DNA from: Gammaproteobacteria bacterium
GTDB taxonomy: Bacteria; Pseudomonadota; Gammaproteobacteria; J044
Reading direction: 5' to 3'
DNA: 5,509 nucleotides
Assembly (NCBI GenBank): GCA_026995955.1
Contig: JALWNJ010000146.1
Span: forward strand, 1-5,509
Shown: in pieces, positions 1 through 5,509 of the stretch
Numbering within the stretch: position 1 is the stretch's first letter
How the letters are laid out: each line of letters begins with the position of its first letter
Notes under the pieces: model-generated
Told to the model about the DNA's origin: nothing
Seen by the model: the letters and a program-made list of their open reading frames with translations, nothing else
Database searches by the model: none
Made by a program: the position numbers and the translations under genes

Positions 1-3
1 CCC

Positions 4-387
4 ATGACCCGGGGCAGTACGGGCTTTACCCTGATCGAGGTGATGGTGGCACTGGCCGTCATCGCCATCGCCATGGCAGCGCTGATCATGGCTACCGGTC
101 ATGCCGCCGACGACGCCCTGTACCTGCAGCGGCGCACGCTGGCCACCTGGATCGCTGCCGACCGGCTGGCGGAACTGCGCCTGCGCCGGTTGAGCCCCGG
201 CCCCGGCTCGCGGGACAGCGGCGAGCGCGAGCTGGCCGGCGTCCGCTGGCAATGGCGACAGGCGGCGCAGGCCAGCCCGGACCCGGCCTTCGTCCAGGTC
301 ATCGTCAGCGTAGGCCCTCCCGACCGGCCGCAGCGCAGTGACGCCCGTCTGCTGGCGCTGTTCCCGCGCAGCGGAGCGCAGCGATGA
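4..387 (+). CDS. gspI: Type II secretion minor pseudopilin GspI
   Basis: Minor pseudopilin of the type II secretion system. In known systems GspI nucleates the tip complex with GspJ and GspK at the end of the periplasmic pseudopilus. The 127-residue protein opens with a class III (prepilin) leader, MTRGSTG, cut after Gly7 by the prepilin peptidase GspO. The mature N-terminus FTLIEV has Phe1 (later N-methylated) and Glu5 (residue 12). A hydrophobic helix follows to about residue 31. The stretch TLATWIAADRLAELRL (about residues 45-60) is the conserved GspI signature, and the length is normal for the family. The start gives a typical 7-residue leader, but only three bases precede it in the window, so its ribosome binding site and any overlap with an upstream gspH cannot be seen. 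The stop overlaps the gspJ start by 4 bp. Identification is strong from the motif plus the I-J-K-L-M order. Confidence 0.95.
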   Translation: MTRGSTGFTLIEVMVALAVIAIAMAALIMATGHAADDALYLQRRTLATWIAADRLAELRLRRLSPGPGSRDSGERELAGVRWQWRQAAQASPDPAFVQVIVSVGPPDRPQRSDARLLALFPRSGAQR

Positions 388-1004
388 GACGGGCACGCGG
401 CTTCACCCTGATCGAGATCCTGGTGGCGGTGGCCATCACCGCCCTGCTCGCGGCCATGGCCTTCGGTGGCCTCAATGTGGTGCTCGACACCGCCGATCAC
501 ACCCGTGCCCACCAGCAGCGGCTGCACGACCTGCAGATCGCCATGCTGCTGCTGGTTCGGGACCTGCGCCAGGCGGTACCACGCCCGGTGCGTGACGGTG
601 ACCAGGGCGAGCAGCCGGCGCTGCGCATCGGCGGCGTCTCCGGCCCGGCCCTGAGCCTGACCCGCGGCGGCTGGGACAATCCGGCCGGCCAGCGCCGCAG
701 CCATCTGCAGCGCGTGGCCTGGGCGCTCGATGGCGATCGCCTGGTACGGCGCTACTGGTTCCACCTCGACCGCCCGGCCGGCAGCGAGCCGCGCGAACAG
801 CGGCTCCTCGAGGGGGTACACGACCTGAGCATCGTGGCCCTCGATGCCGACGGCCAGCCCCGCAGCGAATGGCCGCCACAGGCCACGCCCGAGCAGATCG
901 AACGCAGCGAGGACAATCTGGCCCTGCTGCCGGCCGGGGTGCTCGTCCGCTTCACCCTCGATGGCGTGGGCGAGATCGAACGCCGCGTGGCGGTGCGGCC
1001 ATGA
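384..1004 (+). CDS. gspJ: Type II secretion minor pseudopilin GspJ
   Basis: Minor pseudopilin that joins GspI and GspK in the ternary tip complex of the type II pseudopilus. The 206-residue protein has a short basic leader, MRRARG, cleaved after Gly6, then FTLIEI with Glu5 at residue 11 and a hydrophobic helix to about residue 30. Family hallmarks are visible: the segment LLLVRDLRQAVPRPVRD after the N-terminal helix, and LTRGGWDNPAGQRRSHLQRV beginning at residue 92, which belongs to the beta-rich periplasmic domain of GspJ. Length is normal. The start codon sits in an ATGA overlap with the gspI stop and is preceded by GGAG at 373-376, seven bases upstream, so both coupling and direct initiation are plausible. 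Its own stop overlaps the gspK start. Confidence 0.96.
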   Translation: MRRARGFTLIEILVAVAITALLAAMAFGGLNVVLDTADHTRAHQQRLHDLQIAMLLLVRDLRQAVPRPVRDGDQGEQPALRIGGVSGPALSLTRGGWDNPAGQRRSHLQRVAWALDGDRLVRRYWFHLDRPAGSEPREQRLLEGVHDLSIVALDADGQPRSEWPPQATPEQIERSEDNLALLPAGVLVRFTLDGVGEIERRVAVRP

Positions 1005-1924
1005 TGCGCGATCGGCAACGGGGCGTGGCCCTGATCACCGCGCTGGTGGTGGTGTCGATCGCCACCATCGCCGCCACCTGGCTGCTGGTGTCGCTGCAGC
1101 AGGACATCCGCCGCACCGGCAGCGTGCTGCACCGCGAACAGGCCTGGCAGTATGCCCTGGGCGCCGAGGAATGGGCGCGCCACCGGCTGGCGCTCGACGC
1201 CAAAGACAACAGGTACGATGGCCTCGACGAGGACTGGGCCGTGGAACTGCCGCCGCTGCCGGTGGAGGGCGGCAGCATCAGCGGCCGGCTCGTGGACCTG
1301 CAGGGGCGACTCAATCTCAACGCCCTGCTGACCCCGGAGGGCCGGCACGATCCGGTGACGCTGGCGCGGCTGCGTCGCCTGCTGCAGCAGCTGGAACTGA
1401 ACCCGGATCTTGCCAGTGCCATCACCGACTGGATCGATGCGGATCAGGAGCCAACCGCACCGGGCGGTGCCGAGGACGGGCACTATGCGGCGCTGGAGCC
1501 GCCCTACCTCGCCGCCAACCGGCCCATGGCCGACCCGTCGGAACTGAGGCTGGTGGCCGGCATCGACGAGGCCGCCTGGCAGAGACTGCGCCCGTTCGTC
1601 ACCGCCCTGCCACAGGCCACCCCCATCAATGTCAACACCGCGCCGCCCGAGGTGCTGGCCACCCTCGGCATCCCGCTGCCCGAGGCCGAGCGCCTGGCCG
1701 AGACCCTGCACGATGCGCCGGTGGAGCGCATCGAGGACTTTCGGCTCTATCCCGAGGTGCAGGAAGCCCGTGTGTCCGACACGGGGCTGGCCGTCACCAG
1801 TCAATGGTTCCTGCTTGAGGTCAGGGTGGAAATCGGGCAGATTAGGCTCGATTACCGCGCCCTGCTGCACCGGGACGAGCAGGGCCGCATCCACACCATC
1901 CAGCGCAGCACAGGGACCGCATGA
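1001..1924 (+). CDS. gspK: Type II secretion minor pseudopilin GspK
   Basis: Largest minor pseudopilin; in known structures it caps the pseudopilus tip and its globular domain is too large for the pilus body. The predicted protein has 307 residues. The leader MMRDRQRG is cleaved after Gly8, giving VALITALVVVSIATIAATWL; the fifth mature residue is Thr instead of Glu, as expected for GspK, which normally lacks Glu5. Hallmarks follow: VDLQGRLNLN (98-107), ITDWIDAD plus EPTAPGGAEDGHY (141-162), PYLAANRPM and SELRLVAGI (168-188), and INVNTAPPEVLATL (from 209). The acidic stretch around 143-162 lies in the region where GspK binds calcium in solved structures; that role is inferred here. The reading frame stays open upstream to 869, but that part overlaps gspJ and encodes no pseudopilin leader, so ATG 1001 (or the adjacent ATG 1004) is chosen. 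No convincing Shine-Dalgarno lies just upstream, suggesting translational coupling to gspJ. Confidence 0.95.
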   Translation: MMRDRQRGVALITALVVVSIATIAATWLLVSLQQDIRRTGSVLHREQAWQYALGAEEWARHRLALDAKDNRYDGLDEDWAVELPPLPVEGGSISGRLVDLQGRLNLNALLTPEGRHDPVTLARLRRLLQQLELNPDLASAITDWIDADQEPTAPGGAEDGHYAALEPPYLAANRPMADPSELRLVAGIDEAAWQRLRPFVTALPQATPINVNTAPPEVLATLGIPLPEAERLAETLHDAPVERIEDFRLYPEVQEARVSDTGLAVTSQWFLLEVRVEIGQIRLDYRALLHRDEQGRIHTIQRSTGTA

Positions 1925-3093
1925 GCCAGCCGATCACCGTCAGGCGCCACGAGGACGGCCATCTCGAATGGTTCGTGCCCGATTCCGCGGGCAGCGGTCG
2001 CATCCATCGGGGCAGCGTCGACGACCTGCCGCCCGATGGCGAGCTGCATCTGCTCGTGCCGGGAGAAAGGGTGCTGTGCCGCAGGGTGGAGACGCCGGCC
2101 CGCAGCGAGCGGGAACTGGCCCGCGCCCTGCCCTACCAGCTCGAGGACGAACTGGCGCAGGACATCGAGGACCTGTTCTTCGCATTCCGCCGCGAAGGCC
2201 GCGGAAGGGTCCGCGTTTTGATAACGGAGCAGCGTCTGATGCAGGCCTGGCTCGACGGCTGGCCGGACACCGATGCCATCGTCGACCTGCGTCCGGACTA
2301 CCTTGCCCTGCCCATGACCCCGGACGGCTGGACACTGCTGATCGAGGACGAGCGCCTGCTGCTGCGCACCGCCGATGGCTGCGGAACCAGCATCGAGGCC
2401 AGCCTGGCACAGCCCGTTCTGCACGGACTGGCAGAACGACAGCCCCCGCAGCACATCACCGCGCATCTGGTGGGCGAGGCCAGCCTGCCCCCCTTTCCCT
2501 GGCCGGTGGCAGTGGACGAACACCGGCAGCCCCATGCCCTTGCCGTACTCGGCCCCGGCGCCCTCGAGGAACCGGCGCCGGTCAACCTGCGTCAGGGCCC
2601 CTGGGCACCCGCACGGCGCCACGGCCGGGGCAGCCCGGCGCAGGCACGGCTGGCGCTTGCCGCCGCCATCGTGCTCGCCCTGGGGCTGGGTCTGCGCCTG
2701 GCCGACCTGCTCGCCTACCGCAGCGCAAACCAACAGGCCATGCAGGAGATGGTGCGGATCTATCGCGAGACCTTCCCGGATGCACGCCGCGTGGTCAACC
2801 CGCGGGTGCAGCTCGCACAGCGGCTGAAAGCTCTCGAGTCGGCAAGCGGGCAGGCCGACGACCGGGCGCTCGGCCTGCTCGATGCCCTGGCCCGGGCCTG
2901 GCAGCCGGGACTGGAGCCGGTCTCCCTGCAGTACCGGGAGGGGCGGCTCGAGCTGCGGCTCGCCGCCGACAGCCTGAGTCGCATCGAGGCCCTGCGCAAG
3001 CGGCTGCAGGAGAAGGGCGTCAACACCAGCCTGGCCTCTGCCAGCAACGAGGGCGGGCGCACCCGCGCCACCCTGCGCATCGAGGCGGGCTGA
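1921..3093 (+). CDS. gspL: Type II secretion inner-membrane protein GspL
   Basis: Bitopic inner-membrane protein of the secretion platform. The family's cytoplasmic actin-like (ASKHA-fold) domain binds the ATPase GspE, and its periplasmic domain pairs with GspM. The 390-residue protein shows the expected layout. The cytoplasmic domain (about 1-235) contains LLVPGERVLCRRVETPARS, then RALPYQLEDELAQDIEDLFF, and ends with the family-typical NLRQGPW at 222-228. A single membrane helix spans about 243-265 (rich in Ala and Leu). It is followed by the conserved periplasmic entry IYRETFPDARRVVNPR (280-295) and a ferredoxin-like C-terminal domain with SLQYREGRLELRL. Length is typical. The start lies in an ATGA overlap with the gspK stop; AGGGA at 1912-1916 is a possible but closely spaced ribosome site. 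The gspM start overlaps its stop by one base. Confidence 0.95.
   Translation: MSQPITVRRHEDGHLEWFVPDSAGSGRIHRGSVDDLPPDGELHLLVPGERVLCRRVETPARSERELARALPYQLEDELAQDIEDLFFAFRREGRGRVRVLITEQRLMQAWLDGWPDTDAIVDLRPDYLALPMTPDGWTLLIEDERLLLRTADGCGTSIEASLAQPVLHGLAERQPPQHITAHLVGEASLPPFPWPVAVDEHRQPHALAVLGPGALEEPAPVNLRQGPWAPARRHGRGSPAQARLALAAAIVLALGLGLRLADLLAYRSANQQAMQEMVRIYRETFPDARRVVNPRVQLAQRLKALESASGQADDRALGLLDALARAWQPGLEPVSLQYREGRLELRLAADSLSRIEALRKRLQEKGVNTSLASASNEGGRTRATLRIEAG
3082..3085 (+). promoter_or_regulatory. Ribosome binding site of gspM
   Basis: GAGG lies seven bases upstream of ATG 3093, inside the last codons of gspL. It decides the gspM start within a much longer open frame that otherwise extends back to 1629. 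Confidence 0.6.
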
Positions 3094-3590
3094 TGCAGGC
3101 GCTGAGACAATGGTGGGCGGGGCTCGGCGAGCGCGATCGCCGCATCCTGCAATGGGGCGGTGGCACGGCAGCCGTATTGCTGCTGGTGTTCGGTCTGTGG
3201 CTCCCCCTGGAGGATGCCATCGAGCGCGAGAAGGCCCGCTACGCAGGGCTGCAGAGGAGCCTCGCCGAGATGCGCAGCCAGGCCGCCAGGGTCGCCCGGC
3301 TGCGCCGGCAAGGCGTCGGCAGCCAGACGGCCCCATCGGCGCAATCTCTCATCGCCACGCTGGAACAGCAGATCAACCGGGCCGGGCTGAAGGACCGCCT
3401 CAAGCGCATGCAACCGGAGGGCGAACACCGCCTGCGGCTCCAGTTCCAGGCCGTTCCCTTCGACCGCCTGATCCCGCTGCTGCAACGCCTGGTTCGTGAA
3501 CAGGGCATCACCATCGCCAGTTTCAGCATCACGCCGGCCGGCAAGCCCGGCCTGGTCGATGCGCGACTGGTGCTCGAGCGCGGCCGCTAG
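3093..3590 (+). CDS. gspM: Type II secretion inner-membrane protein GspM
   Basis: Small bitopic protein of the type II secretion platform; in the family it partners GspL and helps hold GspE at the membrane. The predicted protein has 165 residues: a short cytoplasmic tail (MQALRQWWAGLGERDRRIL), one membrane helix at about 19-37, a charged helical stretch likely to form a coiled coil (about 40-75, EREKARYAGLQRSLAEMRSQ), and a ferredoxin-like periplasmic domain with LIATLEQQINRAGLKDRL and ITIASFSITPAGKPGLVDAR. The tail motif LGERDRRIL and the layout match GspM, a poorly conserved family, so position after gspL adds much of the weight. The frame is open far upstream, but that part is a shadow of gspK/gspL. 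ATG 3093 is chosen because it forms a TGATG junction with gspL and has GAGG (3082-3085) seven bases before it. No gspN follows. Confidence 0.93.
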   Translation: MQALRQWWAGLGERDRRILQWGGGTAAVLLLVFGLWLPLEDAIEREKARYAGLQRSLAEMRSQAARVARLRRQGVGSQTAPSAQSLIATLEQQINRAGLKDRLKRMQPEGEHRLRLQFQAVPFDRLIPLLQRLVREQGITIASFSITPAGKPGLVDARLVLERGR

Positions 3591-3617
3591 CCCACAGCCT
3601 TGAATCCGACGGAACCC

Positions 3618-3635
3618 GACCCCATTGCAGGGGTC
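3618..3635 (+). terminator. Possible weak terminator hairpin after gspM
   Basis: GACCCC (3618-3623), loop ATTGCA, GGGGTC (3630-3635): a perfect 6-bp, GC-rich stem starting 27 bases after the gspM stop. It is followed only by ATAGATTT and not by a proper T tract, so as an intrinsic terminator it would be weak. Its place at the end of the gsp operon fits partial termination or an mRNA 3' end, but it could also be a 5' leader structure for moxR. Confidence 0.4.
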
Positions 3636-3664
3636 ATAGATTTCGTCACAACCCATTGATCCCC

Positions 3665-3672
3665 AAGAAGGA
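3665..3672 (+). promoter_or_regulatory. Ribosome binding site of moxR
   Basis: AAGAAGGA, with core AAGGA ending eight bases before ATG 3681, is the strongest Shine-Dalgarno in the window and fixes the MoxR start. Its strength fits a gene that begins a new translational unit, unlike the overlapping gsp genes. Confidence 0.8.
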
Positions 3673-3680
3673 ATTTTCAC

Positions 3681-4639
<959 letters not shown>

Positions 4640-4643
<4 letters not shown>

Positions 4644-5509
4644 ACGCCGAGATCGCCAACCGGGACGGGCTGGGCGTTACCCGCGTCGATCTGCATCACC
4701 TGGTCAGCCTGCAGCGCCCGGCCCAGCTGCTGTCCCTGGCCCCGGGGCTGGTGCGGACCACCGAGGAGGGCCCGCACCTCAGCCTGTTCAAGGGCCGCGG
4801 CATGGAATATGCCGAGACCCGTCCCTACCAGGAGGGCGACGACATCCGTCAGCTCGACTGGCGTGTGATGGCACGCACCGGCAAGCCGTACACCAAGCTG
4901 TTTCGCGAGGAACGCGAGCGGCCGGTGCTCCTCTGGCTCGACCTGCGTCCCGACATGCACTTCGCCACCCGCGGCGCCTTCAAGGCAGTGCGTGCCGCGG
5001 AGGCGGCGGCCCTGCTGGCCTGGGCCGCGCACGACCAGGGCGACCGCGTCGGCGGTCTGATCGGGGGGGCTGGCGCGTTGCGCCTGTTGCGTCCGCGCCG
5101 CAGCCGCCCGGGCCTGCTGCATCTGCTCGGGGAAATGGCGAGGCATCCGGCCTGGTCGGCGGCCATCGACGCCGCGCCCGAGCCCCTCGACCTCGGCCCA
5201 TTGCATCGACTGGCCCATCCCGGCAGCCTGATCGTTCTGATCAGCGACTTCCGCCACGCCCCGCAGGCGCAGCTCGACCGGCTGCGCAATCTCGCCCGCC
5301 ACAGCAACCTGCTGTTCGTCTTCGTGCACGATCCGTTCGAGGCCATGTTGCCGCCGGCCGGCATCCTGCCGCTCAGCGACGGCCGGCAGGAACTGCTGCT
5401 GGACAGTGCCGACACCCGGGTGCGTGACGCCTACGCGCAACACTTCCGGGCGCACCGGGAACGGCTGGCGCGGCTGGCCCTGCAGTGCAGTGCACCGCTG
5501 ATCGATCTG
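4640..5509 (+). CDS. DUF58 domain protein, 3'-truncated by window
   Basis: Protein with a DUF58 domain, a VWA-like fold regularly encoded right after MoxR ATPases and taken to be their partner; its biochemical function is not established. The frame is open for 290 codons to the window edge, so the C-terminus (perhaps 15-30 residues by family length) is missing. The start is GTG 4640, inside the MoxR stop (GTGA). The DUF58 signature GMEYAETRPYQEGDDIRQLDW occupies about 54-74, followed by RVMARTGKPYTKLFREER. The beta strand LLWLDLRPDM (97-106) is where VWA proteins carry the metal-binding DxSxS; here Asp101 is kept but both serines are replaced (Arg103, Asp105). A second conserved strand, LIVLISDFRH, carries Asp203. 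There is no signal peptide or membrane helix, so this is the short soluble type and probably cytoplasmic. It should be co-translated with the ATPase. Confidence 0.92.

Larger units (their letters stand above)
3591..3680. other. Spacer between the gsp and MoxR blocks
   Basis: This 90-bp stretch is the only intergenic DNA in the window. It is clearly less GC-rich than the flanking genes. It holds a 6-bp perfect inverted repeat (3618-3635), a 7-bp direct repeat CCCATTG (3621-3627 and 3652-3658), and the moxR ribosome binding site. No convincing sigma-70 promoter was found: TTGAAT at 3600-3605 resembles a -35 box, but no -10 element lies at the right distance, and TAGATT at 3637-3642 has no matching -35. 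A promoter of another class, or readthrough from gsp, remains possible. Confidence 0.7.

Noticed and set aside
869..1000. An N-terminal extension of gspK back to ATG 869.
   Set aside because: It would place 44 residues ahead of the prepilin leader and lies inside gspJ. The start at 1001 gives a normal 8-residue basic leader.
844..1818. A 324-codon + strand open frame overlapping gspJ and gspK.
   Set aside because: It has low-complexity Arg/Gly/Ala-rich composition and no pseudopilin motif, while gspK in another frame matches its family along its full length.
1629..3092. The upstream part of a 653-codon + strand open frame that ends with gspM.
   Set aside because: Before ATG 3093 it is an out-of-frame shadow of gspK and gspL, with an Arg/Pro/Ala-rich translation. 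Only the last 165 codons look like a real protein.
1852..3336. A 494-codon antisense open frame opposite gspL and gspM, with others at 752-1894, 2760-3689, 3717-4397 and 4568-5455.
   Set aside because: These lie opposite well-recognised genes. High third-position GC removes stop codons from the complementary frames, and the translations are Gly/Arg/Gln/Ala-rich with no recognisable domain.
3600..3642. A possible sigma-70 promoter for moxR (TTGAAT at 3600, TAGATT at 3637).
   Set aside because: The spacing between the boxes is about 31 bases, far from 16-18, and no better pair was seen in the spacer.

Overview
The window carries seven protein genes, all on the + strand, in two tightly packed blocks. 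The DNA is GC-rich with strong G/C bias at third codon positions. Gene order and protein signatures fit a proteobacterium, most likely a high-GC gammaproteobacterium; the species cannot be told from the sequence.

Block 1 (4-3590) is the distal part of a type II secretion (general secretory pathway) operon in canonical order: gspI, gspJ, gspK, gspL, gspM. GspI, GspJ and GspK are the minor pseudopilins that form the tip of the periplasmic pseudopilus. GspL and GspM are inner-membrane platform proteins that connect the cytoplasmic ATPase GspE to the pseudopilus. Every junction in the block is a stop/start overlap of 4 bp (ATGA) or 1 bp (TGATG), so the five genes are almost certainly one translationally coupled unit. 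The operon presumably begins to the left of the window (gspC to gspH expected). No gspN follows gspM.

A spacer of 90 bp (3591-3680) separates the blocks. It is visibly less GC-rich than the genes, contains one perfect 6-bp hairpin that may be a weak terminator, and ends in a good Shine-Dalgarno sequence.

Block 2 (3681 to the right edge) is a MoxR-type AAA+ ATPase followed, with a GTGA overlap, by a DUF58 protein that runs off the window. This is the start of the widespread MoxR-DUF58-VWA type of operon, thought to act as a chaperone/metal-insertion or envelope-stress module. The VWA and BatD-like partners would be expected just beyond the window.

Nothing in the window looks like a mobile element, CRISPR array, RNA gene or clearly new system. 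The points most worth a second look are the degenerate metal-site motif of the DUF58 protein, the adjacency of the MoxR module to a gsp operon that ends without gspN, and the spacer between the blocks.
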